A DNA stretch of 8,230 nucleotides from NCBI GenBank assembly GCA_946625715.1, contig CAMOTK010000083.1, positions 1 to 8,230 on the forward strand. The letters run 5' to 3'. This DNA is from an uncultured Prevotella sp. GTDB taxonomy: Bacteria > Bacteroidota > Bacteroidia > Bacteroidales > Bacteroidaceae. A model generated the notes under the pieces. That model was not told the origin of the DNA, did not search any database, and saw nothing but the letters and a program-made list of their open reading frames with translations. The position numbers and the translations under genes are program-made. Numbering within the stretch: the first letter of the stretch is position 1; every line of letters begins with the position of its first letter. Shown piece by piece: positions 1 through 7,821 of this stretch.

Positions 1-2058
1 AATCACACCGTTCATCGTCACCGTACCTGACTTGACGTCGAAGGTCGACGTCTGCGAGAGCTTGGCCGAGCGGTTGGTAGTGGTGTTGCCGCCAGTGTAG
101 CGATAGGTGCCGCCGTCGAAAATCCAGTTTTGTGCAAACTCCACGCTGCTGCCGATGGCACTGGGCTCGCCGCCATTCTTCAGTGTGTTGAACTCCAGCA
201 CGCCGTCGTGTACCACTGTGGCGCCGGTATAGGTGTTGTTGGTGTTGAGGGTCAGTGTGCCGGCAGAGGCTTTGTTGACAGAAGCCGTTCCGCCGATGGC
301 ACCCGTACCTTCAATGGTGAGGTCGACGGGCTCGCTGAAGACCACTGCTGTGGGCGAAGTGGTCTGGCTGAGGGTCAGCGTGGCATCGCTTTCAGGTGCC
401 AAGAGCACTTTCTTGTTTTCAGCCTCGGTGAAGTTGTATTCGCCGCTGTTCCAAGTGTAGTCGGGCTGGTAGCTGTCGATGTCGATGACGTCGGCCTCAA
501 GCGGGCGCGTCGACATGGCAGTCTCTGCAGTGAAGCCCGAGTACTTGTCGCTGCCCTTGTAGGCTCTGACGCGCACGGTGTACTTCGTGCCCGGCTCAAG
601 GTTGGCAATCGTAAAGCCAGTGACACCGGCGCCGACACGTCCCACTTCTGAGAAGTCGGCGTCTTTCTTCAGTTCCACGATGAAGCCATCCTCTTCGTAG
701 GTATAGTCGCGCCAACTGACGACCAGCGTCTGCGTGGTGGCCTTGTCGAGCGTCAGACCAATAGGCGTGCGGAGGAAGAAGTCGCGGTTGTCGACGGTGA
801 TGCTGTTGATGTAGTTCTCTATATTGACATAGCCGTTGGCGGCCTTGGTCATAGCGTCGTCCTTGCTGGGGTCGGTGCCGTTGGCAGTCTCCCAAGCGTC
901 GGGCATGCCGTCGCCGTCGGTATCGGTCTTCTTCACACCTTCGTAGACCTTCCAAGTGCTGGGCGCACCGTAGATGAGCGTCTCTTCGTTGGAGATGAGC
1001 GCACCTTTCTTACCGTAGCTCAGCACTTCGTCGACCATGTAGCAGTCGGCCATGTCGCGATAGGGCAGGGTAGCACCGACGGTGGGCAGGTTGGTCTCCA
1101 GCAGCGTCTTGCCGGGATTGAGCTGAAGCTCGGGATAGTCGTAGGGAGTCGACACGCGAGTGGCTGCATTGTAGTCGGTAATCTCGGTCGGGTCGAACAC
1201 GCCGTCCATGTTTCTGTCCTGCCAGTTGTCTACGCCGTAGCAGTGGAAGTCGGCATTGCCGCCCGTAAAGGCAGCGCCACCTTTTGCCGGACCATTGATG
1301 AACAGGTTCGACTGGATGTTCACGTAAGACGAGCCTTCGGAGTCGCCGCCCATGATGTAGGCACCGTTCGACCAGTTGTACACAATGTTGTTGGCATACT
1401 GGTTGATGCCCTTAATCTTGTTGTTACGGGTAGAGTTGTCGCAGTAGAGGTTGCCCACGAGCGAGATATAGTCGGCCTGCATCAGTCCGCCGGCAGAGTG
1501 CGTCATGAGACCTTGGCCGATGATACTGTTCTGGAGCGTGATATTCTGCGGCGTGGTGCCCTTGCCGTCGGGGTTGATGGAGAACGTCTCGTCCAGACCC
1601 CAAGAGAAGGAGCAGTGGTCGAAAATCATGTTGGCACCATTGGCAATGCCGGCGGCATCCTTGCCGCTGTCGCCTTTATGACCCATGCGGAAGCGCATGT
1701 GGCGCACAATGATGTTTGAAGCGCCAGAGAAACTGACGCCGTTGCCGTAGACGGTGATACCTTCGCCAGGTGCTGTCTGTCCGGCCACGTAGAGGTTGTT
1801 GCTGAACACTATGCGTGAAGTGATGTTGATGACGCCGGCCACATCGAACACAATGATGCGGTTGGGCTTACTGACGGCATCGCGCAGCGAGCCGCTGCCG
1901 GAGTCATTCAGGTTGGTAACATGGTAAACAGAACCGGAACGTCCGCCAGTGGCAAAACGGCCCCAGCCTTGAGCTCCGGGGAAGGCCAGTTGCTGGGCCT
2001 GTGCTGACGAAATCATCGAAAGCAGAAAGCAAACGAAGAAAAGCTTTGCTTTGTTCAT
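1..2058 (-). CDS. Secreted pectate lyase-like protein (polysaccharide lyase family 1) with FN3 and PATR modules; 3' end outside the window
   Basis: The frame is open from an ATG at 2056-2058 to the window edge, giving 686 codons without a stop; the C-terminus is missing. Residues 1-21 form a type I signal peptide with an AQA cleavage site before QQLAFPGAQGWG. The mature start, AFPGAQGWGRFATGGRSG then VYHVTNLNDSGSGSLRDAV, is typical of Bacteroidetes PL1 pectate lyases. The beta-helix domain covers about 24-375, with NIIVRHMRFR (115-124), FDHCSFSWGLDET (146-158) and NNIVYNWSNGAYIMGG (223-238). Family knowledge: PL1 enzymes cleave homogalacturonan by calcium-dependent beta-elimination with a catalytic Arg; R211 in TRNNKIKG is the likely equivalent. 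An EF-hand-like loop lies at 281-292 and a DTDGDGMPDAWE calcium motif at 379-390. An FN3 domain spans about 434-519 and a PATR-type repeat about 600-686. It is divergent from the FAS1-SusC-SusD operon. Inferred role: extracytoplasmic pectin depolymerization. The family is secure; the exact substrate is not. Confidence 0.9.
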   Translation of the reverse strand, partial: MNKAKLFFVCFLLSMISSAQAQQLAFPGAQGWGRFATGGRSGSVYHVTNLNDSGSGSLRDAVSKPNRIIVFDVAGVINITSRIVFSNNLYVAGQTAPGEGITVYGNGVSFSGASNIIVRHMRFRMGHKGDSGKDAAGIANGANMIFDHCSFSWGLDETFSINPDGKGTTPQNITLQNSIIGQGLMTHSAGGLMQADYISLVGNLYCDNSTRNNKIKGINQYANNIVYNWSNGAYIMGGDSEGSSYVNIQSNLFINGPAKGGAAFTGGNADFHCYGVDNWQDRNMDGVFDPTEITDYNAATRVSTPYDYPELQLNPGKTLLETNLPTVGATLPYRDMADCYMVDEVLSYGKKGALISNEETLIYGAPSTWKVYEGVKKTDTDGDGMPDAWETANGTDPSKDDAMTKAANGYVNIENYINSITVDNRDFFLRTPIGLTLDKATTQTLVVSWRDYTYEEDGFIVELKKDADFSEVGRVGAGVTGFTIANLEPGTKYTVRVRAYKGSDKYSGFTAETAMSTRPLEADVIDIDSYQPDYTWNSGEYNFTEAENKKVLLAPESDATLTLSQTTSPTAVVFSEPVDLTIEGTGAIGGTASVNKASAGTLTLNTNNTYTGATVVHDGVLEFNTLKNGGEPSAIGSSVEFAQNWIFDGGTYRYTGGNTTTNRSAKLSQTSTFDVKSGTVTMNGVI

Positions 2059-2108
2059 AATTTGTAGTTAGTTGTTCGTTATTGTATTTTTGTTAGTTTC
2101 AAACGCTG

Positions 2109-2116
2109 CAAATTTA
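2109..2116 (-). promoter_or_regulatory. Putative Bacteroidetes -7 promoter element for the PL1 gene
   Basis: Read on the minus strand this is TAAATTTG, matching the Bacteroidetes primary sigma factor -7 consensus TAnnTTTG. It ends 50 nt before the lyase start codon, giving a short leader. I see no convincing TTTG -33 box at the usual spacing, only T-rich sequence. The leader has no Shine-Dalgarno sequence and is A-rich just before ATG (minus strand: aactaactacaaatt), as is common in this phylum. Confidence 0.5.
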
Positions 2117-2179
2117 CAAATATTTATTAGAAAACTGATTTTTTTTACCTTATTTTTCAAAAGTTTCGTTTCTTTTCTG

Positions 2180-2187
2180 TAAATTTG
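2180..2187 (+). promoter_or_regulatory. Putative -7 promoter element for the FAS1-SusC-SusD operon
   Basis: TAAATTTG matches the Bacteroidetes -7 consensus TAnnTTTG. It ends 53 nt before the FAS1 ATG. A weak -33 candidate, TTTC at 2155-2158, lies 21 nt upstream; it differs from TTTG at one base. The leader down to 2240 is A-rich without a Shine-Dalgarno sequence (ataactaaaacaaa before ATG). No promoter-like spacing exists in the two short downstream gaps, so this probably drives all three genes. Confidence 0.55.
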
Positions 2188-2240
2188 CACCCAATAATCA
2201 CTAAAAACAAAATACTATCGCAAATAATAACTAAAACAAA

Positions 2241-4520
2241 ATGACAAAAAAGACAAAGCTGATGACCATGGGCGGCATGATTTGTGCGGCCATGTTTGCT
2301 GTGTCATGTCAGGACATCACCGACGACGATCACTATGCCCAGCCTTCTTGGCTGAAAGGCAATGCCTGGGAAGTGATGGAAGCCGACGGCAACTACAGCT
2401 CAATGCTGAAAGCCGTGGAGCTGACGGGCTACAAGCCTATCGTCAATGGTCAGACTATCCTGACTGTCATGGCTCCTGACGACGGGGCTTGGCAAACGTT
2501 CCTGTCGGAGAAGGGCTATTCTTCTGTAGACGACATGTTCCAGAAGGATCCCGCAGGGTTGAAGAAGATGGTGGGATACCATCTAATGTATTATGCCTAT
2601 GATTGGGACAAGATGGTGAACTTCCGTCCCAATGAGGGCGATGCTGCTACGGCAGAACAGCGCGACCGCGATGCCGGCTTGTGGTATAAGCATCGTACCC
2701 GCAGCCAGGACGACATGGAGAAGATGCGTGGAAAACTGAACAGCCGCGACACCACGGTGACGGTTTACCACTACGAGCGTTTCCTCCCGGTGCTGTCTCA
2801 TCGTTTCTTTGAAACTTTAGGCATCGATGCAAAAACCAACTACGAGTATTTCTACCCCGGTAGCCAATGGACGGGTGGCAGCAACGGCTTCAATGTGTCG
2901 AACGCCAGTGTCACCGACCAGCAGGCTGTCGTGACCGATAACGGCTATCTGTATCACGTCAATCAGGTGATACGCCCGTTGGAGACCATCTATCAGACGC
3001 TGAAGCAGAATCCGAACTACAGCGACTTTGTGGGGCTGTACGACCAGTATGCCGAGTTTGCAGAGGCCGACGAGCAGACGTCGAATAACGTCGGTCATAC
3101 GGTCTATATCCTGACGCATGGCGTGCTGCCCAACATTGCTTGTGAGTGGCCCGTCACCAGCTATCAGGCCATGAACCAGCTGGAAAGCGTGGGCTACAGC
3201 ATCTTTGCCCCCTCGAACAAGGCTATCCAGAACTTCTTCACCAACTACTGGAAGCCGGAAGGCGGCTACAAGCAGCTGGCCGACCTCGACCCGCTGGTGA
3301 TGCAGTACTTCATCATGCAGTCGTTTGCAGCCAATGTGCGCATCGTCTTCCCCGAAGAGATTCAGAAGGGCTTGGTAGAAACCGCATACGGTACACCTAT
3401 TAATATTAATACAGACGAAGTAGACGACCGCATGATGTGCGAGAATGGTGTGGTCTATGGCATGAACGAGATGGAAGCTCCCGCTATCTTCTCGAGTGTC
3501 ATCGGACCGGCTTTTGCCGACACCACCTACCAGTGCTATCTCTACACCCTCGACAAGAGTCAGCTCGTGTTGTCGATGGCATCCAACAAGGTTGACTTCG
3601 TCACGCTCTTGCCAACAAACCTCCAGTACAATCAGAACCAGCCGCAGATGCGACTGAACACCACTACGGCCGGTCGTCTGTTGGAAGTCTATAGCGATTT
3701 GGACGCTAACTTTGCTACCATGGGCCAGAACCAGGCTCGCGGCATTGTCAACATCCATACGGCTTCGAACATTGACCACCTTGCCACTTCCGGCACGCAG
3801 GTGGTGGAGACCAACGAGGCCTTCAACTACTGGTTCGTGCACGACGGAAAGATTACTACCAGCGCCCGTTTCAACGAGCAGCTCAATCCTGCTTATGCCG
3901 AATCGCCCTTCGTGGCCTTCCATGAGGTGACCAACAACGGACAGCCTTGGGACAACGGTCGTGCTTATACCTACGACTCGCCCGACCTGTTTGCTGCTGC
4001 CTCGGGCGACGGCTTGATTCATCGTCTGGCTGTGGGCAACGACAAGAACTATGAGTACTACCTCTTCTCGCAGCTGCTGCAGAAGGCCGGACTTGTAGCC
4101 AATGGCGATATGCCGTCGCTGGTCAGCGAAGGCAACCGTCTGGTGGTGTTCGCACCGACCAACGAGGCCATCCGTCAGAATCTGGCCAAGATTCCTGGCT
4201 GTGCGGCTCTGACCGTTGCCGACGACTACACACTGAGTGGCACGCTTACTTCCACTGCTAAGACGCAGTTGGCCAACCACCTGCGCAACTACTTTATCTC
4301 ATCTCTGATGAACACCGTCTCAACCTATCCCTATCCGGGCAGCACCTGCAAGGGACGTTTCTTAGCCATGAGCGGCGACTATGTTGAAATCACCGACAAT
4401 GGCACCTTGGGCTTCGGTCGCGAAGGTGGTGCATCTGTTGCGGTCAGTCAGAAGTATTTCAGCCTGCCGTTTGCTTTCTCCGACGGCTGCTTACAGTTCA
4501 TTGACGGCATCATTGAATAA
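2241..4520 (+). CDS. Multi-domain fasciclin (FAS1) lipoprotein, first gene of a SusCD operon
   Basis: This is a 759-residue protein with a lipoprotein signal peptide ending in AVSC (lipid-anchored C23). QDITDDD follows; acidic residues after the cysteine resemble the lipoprotein export signal that sends Bacteroidetes lipoproteins to the cell surface. I read four FAS1-like units. Unit 1 is about 51-250, with H1-like ILTVMAPDDGAWQTFL (73-88), a YH motif (113-114) and NGYLYHVNQVIRP (234-246). Unit 2 is about 255-417, with YSIFAPSNKAIQNFF (319-333) and NGVVYGMNE (402-410). Unit 3 is about 425-590 and is degenerate (FVTLLPTNLQYN, 453-464). Unit 4 is about 603-759, with LVVFAPTNEAIRQNL (634-648) and a C-terminal LQFIDGIIE. 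FAS1 domains are known for adhesion and ligand binding. The gene lies 24 nt upstream of the SusC gene. The inferred role is a surface glycan-binding or accessory subunit of the SusCD importer; no enzymatic motif is visible. The FAS1 call is firm, while unit 3 and the role are less certain. Confidence 0.88.
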   Translation: MTKKTKLMTMGGMICAAMFAVSCQDITDDDHYAQPSWLKGNAWEVMEADGNYSSMLKAVELTGYKPIVNGQTILTVMAPDDGAWQTFLSEKGYSSVDDMFQKDPAGLKKMVGYHLMYYAYDWDKMVNFRPNEGDAATAEQRDRDAGLWYKHRTRSQDDMEKMRGKLNSRDTTVTVYHYERFLPVLSHRFFETLGIDAKTNYEYFYPGSQWTGGSNGFNVSNASVTDQQAVVTDNGYLYHVNQVIRPLETIYQTLKQNPNYSDFVGLYDQYAEFAEADEQTSNNVGHTVYILTHGVLPNIACEWPVTSYQAMNQLESVGYSIFAPSNKAIQNFFTNYWKPEGGYKQLADLDPLVMQYFIMQSFAANVRIVFPEEIQKGLVETAYGTPININTDEVDDRMMCENGVVYGMNEMEAPAIFSSVIGPAFADTTYQCYLYTLDKSQLVLSMASNKVDFVTLLPTNLQYNQNQPQMRLNTTTAGRLLEVYSDLDANFATMGQNQARGIVNIHTASNIDHLATSGTQVVETNEAFNYWFVHDGKITTSARFNEQLNPAYAESPFVAFHEVTNNGQPWDNGRAYTYDSPDLFAAASGDGLIHRLAVGNDKNYEYYLFSQLLQKAGLVANGDMPSLVSEGNRLVVFAPTNEAIRQNLAKIPGCAALTVADDYTLSGTLTSTAKTQLANHLRNYFISSLMNTVSTYPYPGSTCKGRFLAMSGDYVEITDNGTLGFGREGGASVAVSQKYFSLPFAFSDGCLQFIDGIIE

Positions 4521-4530
4521 ATAACGTATT

Positions 4531-4534
4531 AGGA
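4531..4534 (+). promoter_or_regulatory. Shine-Dalgarno-like site before the SusC gene
   Basis: AGGA lies 10 nt upstream of the ATG at 4545, within the 24-nt gap after the FAS1 stop codon. It supports this start. Unlike this gap, the leaders of the PL1 and FAS1 genes show no such motif. Confidence 0.4.
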
Positions 4535-4544
4535 ATAAAGCATT

Positions 4545-7500
4545 ATGACAACTAAAACAAAGCATATCATATCAGCCTTCCTATTGCTCCTTTGTACGCT
4601 CAGTGCCGTGGCGCAGAACAAGGTCATCACCGGTAAGGTGGTCGAGCAGTTCGGCAACGACCTCGAGCCTATCATGGGCGCAAATGTGGTGCTGGTCAAC
4701 AGCCAGAACCGCTATGTCAAAGGCACGATTACCGACATGAACGGTAACTATAACCTCGGTGTGCCTGCCGATGCAAAGAACTTGCGTATCAAGGTGTCAT
4801 ACATCGGCATGAAACCTCAGACGGTCAAATACACCGGTCAGACTCATCTGGACTTCAAGATGGAAAGTCAGGCTGCCCTGCAGGAAGTGACGGTCACCGG
4901 ACAGCGAGGCGGACGCGACCTCATGGGTATCTCCCGCATGGAGCAGACGGCCTCTACACAGCGCATCGACCTTTCGCAGATTGTTGAAACGGCTCCTGTC
5001 ACCTCGGTCGAAGAAGCACTGCAGGGACAGATTGCCGGTCTGGATATTAACCTCGGTGGCGACCCGGGTGCCCGCAGTAGTATCCGTATTCGCGGTACCA
5101 GTTCGCTCAGCGCTTCCAACGAGCCGCTGATTATCATCGACGGCGTGCCTCAGGATGTGGATATTAGCGAAGACTTCAACTTCTCTACCGCCAATGAGGA
5201 AGACTTCGGCGCACTGCTCAACATCGCACCGGCCAACATCGAGTCGATTGAGGTGCTGAAGGATGCCTCTGCCACTGCCATCTACGGTACGAAGGGTGCC
5301 AACGGTGTGCTCCTTATCAACACCAAGCGTGGCTCGATGGGTAAGACCCGCTTCTCGTTCTCGTCGAAGTTCACGGCCAAGAAAGAGCCGAAGTCTATCC
5401 CCCTGCTCAACGGTCCTCAGTATGTGGCCATGATGCAGGACGCTATCTGGAATGCAGCTAATGCCAAAGGTATCGGTAGTGCTACGTCGGAAATGGACAT
5501 GCTGTTCAACTCGCGCGAAATCAACTACGATCCTTCTTATAAGTACTATGATGAGTACAACGTGAATACCGACTGGCTCGATGCCGTCAAGCAGAATGCT
5601 ATCATCACCGACAACAACTTCTCGATGACCGGTGGTGGTGAGAAGGCCGTCTATAAGCTCAACCTGGGCTACTACGACGAGCAGGGTACAACCGTTGGAA
5701 CAGGTGTGAAGCGCCTCAGTGCCGGCATGAAGATTACCTATAACTTCAGTGACCGCCTGCGCGTGCGTACCGACTTCTCTTTCTCTAACACCAACAAGGA
5801 TGCCAACGTGCTCGACAATGCGCGTGCTATGGCACAGCAGAAGATGCCAAACCTGAGTCCCTACTGGATTGACGATGTAACCAAGCAGTCGACGGGTGTC
5901 TACTTCACCCCCCAGGAAGACTTCCAAGGCGCCTTCACCAGCATCAGCAGTAATAAGGGTAAGGACAACTACAACCCCGTAGCACTCGTGAACGAGGGTT
6001 ACAACAAGACCACACAGCGCGACGAGAAGATGACCATCACGCTGGAGTACGACTTCCCCTTCCACCTGCAGTATCAGGGTTGGGTATCCATGAACATGCG
6101 TACCACAAAGAACAAGAAGTTCCTGCCGCAGGAAGCCACCGGCGTGCTGTGGACCAGCAACTTTGCCAACCAGAGTACGGATGCTACCACCGATGCTTTC
6201 TCGCTGCAGACCGAGAACAAGCTGATTTACAACAATACCTTTGCAGAAAAGCACAAGCTGATTGCTACGGCCTTGGTGAAGACCAGCGACAGCCAGAGCT
6301 TCTCTTACTCCAGCTCTACTTATGGTAATGCTTCGGCCAACCTGAGCGACCCCGTTGTGGGCTCAGTGGTGAACTCTTCGGGTTCGGGCAACTCCGAGCG
6401 CCGCTCGATTATGTTTATCGGTCAGGCCGTCTATTCTTACGACAACCGCTATGTGGTGCGTGCCACAGTCAACCGCGAGGGTAACTCGACGATGGGTAAG
6501 GACCGCCGCTGGGGCACCTTCCCTGCCTTCGGTCTGGCATGGAATGCTGAGCAGGAACACTTCTGGGGCGAGAGCGTCAAGAAGTGGCTCACCACGGCCA
6601 AGCTCCGCTTCGGCCTCGGTTGGTCTGGTACTTCTCCCTCGGGAGCCAGCATCTATCTGGGTGCCTACCAGAGCCTTGGTCAGTATATGGACATGCCCGC
6701 TATCTATCCTGTGCGCATGCAGCTCGACAATCTGAAGTGGGAGACCACCCGCGAGCTTGACTATGGTATCGACCTGCGCCTGTTCGACCGCTTGAACCTG
6801 ACCATCGACTACTACGACAAGCTGACTACCGACATGCTGCTCAAGGATACGAAGCTGCCTGCTTCTACCGGCTATTCTTCAGTGAAGTACATCAACTCTG
6901 GCCGCATGAGCAACAAGGGTATTGAGATTCGCTTCGACTATGAGATTTTCCGCAATAAGGACTGGACCATCTCTATCAATGGTAACGTGAGCCGTAACGT
7001 CAACAAGGTGAAGGAACTGCCCTCGACATGGGTGATGGATAACTACACCTTCGGCAACGGCAATTATGCTCTTCGTGTCGTAGAGAATGCGCCCGTTGGC
7101 TCGTTCTACGGCTATCGCTACTTAGGTGTCTATCAGAACATCAACGACACCTATGCCCGCAATGCCGAAGGCGCTATCATGAACGACTGGCAGGGCAATG
7201 CCATCACGATGAAGAACGGTACGGAGCGCGTTTATCCCGGCGATGCCAAGTACGAGGACATCAACCACGACGGCGTCATCAACGAGAGCGATATCGTCTA
7301 TCTCGGCAATGCCAACCCGAAGTTCTTCGGTGGTGGCGGTTTCCAGATTCGTTGGAAGCAGCTCACCCTGACCACCTTCTTCTACGGCCGCTACGGTCAG
7401 AAGGTCATCAATGGTGCACGTATCAACTTGGAGAACATGCGCGGCAAGGGCAACCAGAGCACCGCCGTGCTGCACCGCTGGCGTGCTGAGGGCGACGACA

Positions 7501-7808
7501 CCGACATTCCTCGCGCACTCTACAACATGGGCTACAACTACTTAGGTAGCGACCGTTTTGTCGAGAATGCCTCTTTCCTGCGTCTGAAGACCCTCTCGCT
7601 CAGCTTCAACTTCCCCAAGAAGTGGCTGAAGAGCCTGGGTATCACTAAGCTCAACGTCTTTGCTACGGGCTACGACCTCTTCACCTGGACCAAGTATAAA
7701 GGCCAGGATCCTGAGGTGAAGATGCCTTCCGCTACCAGTCTGGTACGCGATGATGCTACCACGCCGGTATCACGCCGTTTTGCTTTTGGTTTGAATCTTG
7801 ACTTCTAA
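4545..7808 (+). CDS. SusC/RagA-family TonB-linked outer-membrane transporter
   Basis: At 1087 residues this is normal for the family and complete. A type I signal peptide ends at AVAQ (about residue 24). A carboxypeptidase D regulatory-like beta-sandwich follows at about 27-107 (VITGKVVEQFG, GTITDMNGNYNL, VSYIGMKPQ). The TonB box region is QEVTVTG (113-119). The plug, about 140-262, carries SusC hallmarks: LQGQIAGLDI (159-168), IRIRGTSSL (180-188), PLIIIDGVP (194-202) and ASATAIYGTKGANGVLLIN (241-259). The rest is the 22-strand-type barrel, with YEDINHDGVINESDI at 903-917 and a terminal FGLNLDF ending in the Phe typical of outer-membrane proteins. SusC proteins import oligosaccharides through the outer membrane using TonB energy, capped by a SusD lid. 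There is no N-terminal STN signalling domain, so it is not an ECF sigma/anti-sigma-coupled version. It sits between the FAS1 and SusD genes. The family is certain. The substrate is inferred to be pectic from the divergent lyase. Confidence 0.96.
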   Translation: MTTKTKHIISAFLLLLCTLSAVAQNKVITGKVVEQFGNDLEPIMGANVVLVNSQNRYVKGTITDMNGNYNLGVPADAKNLRIKVSYIGMKPQTVKYTGQTHLDFKMESQAALQEVTVTGQRGGRDLMGISRMEQTASTQRIDLSQIVETAPVTSVEEALQGQIAGLDINLGGDPGARSSIRIRGTSSLSASNEPLIIIDGVPQDVDISEDFNFSTANEEDFGALLNIAPANIESIEVLKDASATAIYGTKGANGVLLINTKRGSMGKTRFSFSSKFTAKKEPKSIPLLNGPQYVAMMQDAIWNAANAKGIGSATSEMDMLFNSREINYDPSYKYYDEYNVNTDWLDAVKQNAIITDNNFSMTGGGEKAVYKLNLGYYDEQGTTVGTGVKRLSAGMKITYNFSDRLRVRTDFSFSNTNKDANVLDNARAMAQQKMPNLSPYWIDDVTKQSTGVYFTPQEDFQGAFTSISSNKGKDNYNPVALVNEGYNKTTQRDEKMTITLEYDFPFHLQYQGWVSMNMRTTKNKKFLPQEATGVLWTSNFANQSTDATTDAFSLQTENKLIYNNTFAEKHKLIATALVKTSDSQSFSYSSSTYGNASANLSDPVVGSVVNSSGSGNSERRSIMFIGQAVYSYDNRYVVRATVNREGNSTMGKDRRWGTFPAFGLAWNAEQEHFWGESVKKWLTTAKLRFGLGWSGTSPSGASIYLGAYQSLGQYMDMPAIYPVRMQLDNLKWETTRELDYGIDLRLFDRLNLTIDYYDKLTTDMLLKDTKLPASTGYSSVKYINSGRMSNKGIEIRFDYEIFRNKDWTISINGNVSRNVNKVKELPSTWVMDNYTFGNGNYALRVVENAPVGSFYGYRYLGVYQNINDTYARNAEGAIMNDWQGNAITMKNGTERVYPGDAKYEDINHDGVINESDIVYLGNANPKFFGGGGFQIRWKQLTLTTFFYGRYGQKVINGARINLENMRGKGNQSTAVLHRWRAEGDDTDIPRALYNMGYNYLGSDRFVENASFLRLKTLSLSFNFPKKWLKSLGITKLNVFATGYDLFTWTKYKGQDPEVKMPSATSLVRDDATTPVSRRFAFGLNLDF

Positions 7809-7821
7809 AGAATGAATGATT

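Larger units (their letters stand above)
2107..2189. repeat. 12-bp inverted repeat flanking the divergent promoter core
   Basis: TGCAAATTTACA at 2107-2118 is the exact reverse complement of TGTAAATTTGCA at 2178-2189. Each arm contains the putative -7 box of one of the two diverging genes, and each arm is itself nearly palindromic (10 of 12 positions). The 59 bp between the arms is very AT-rich, with a run of eight T at 2139-2146. The simplest reading is two copies of the same promoter word; shared operators for one regulator are an alternative. Confidence 0.55.

Noticed and set aside
1243..1719. A 158-codon plus-strand open frame within the lyase gene, and a similar one at 130-651
   Set aside because: Both are opposite the continuous PL1 reading frame on the minus strand and show no protein family features.
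2817..4280. A 487-codon minus-strand open frame opposite the FAS1 gene
   Set aside because: The plus strand encodes a recognisable FAS1 lipoprotein through the whole stretch. The antisense translation is rich in Val, His, Arg and Leu, with no domain or signal, as expected from complementing codon-biased sequence.
4521..4544. Possible terminator between the FAS1 and SusC genes
   Set aside because: The 24-nt gap holds no hairpin with a T-run; it contains a ribosome-binding-like AGGA and is best read as an intra-operon spacer.
4797..6254. A 485-codon minus-strand open frame opposite the SusC gene
   Set aside because: It lies entirely within the certain SusC coding region, and its low-complexity Val/His/Arg/Gly-rich translation shows no family resemblance. 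It is an antisense shadow.
7257..7292. EF-hand-like DINHDGVINESD in the SusC barrel region as a novel calcium site
   Set aside because: A D-x-N-x-D-G-x-I loop at this place is common in SusC-family proteins, so it is an ordinary family feature, not a discovery.
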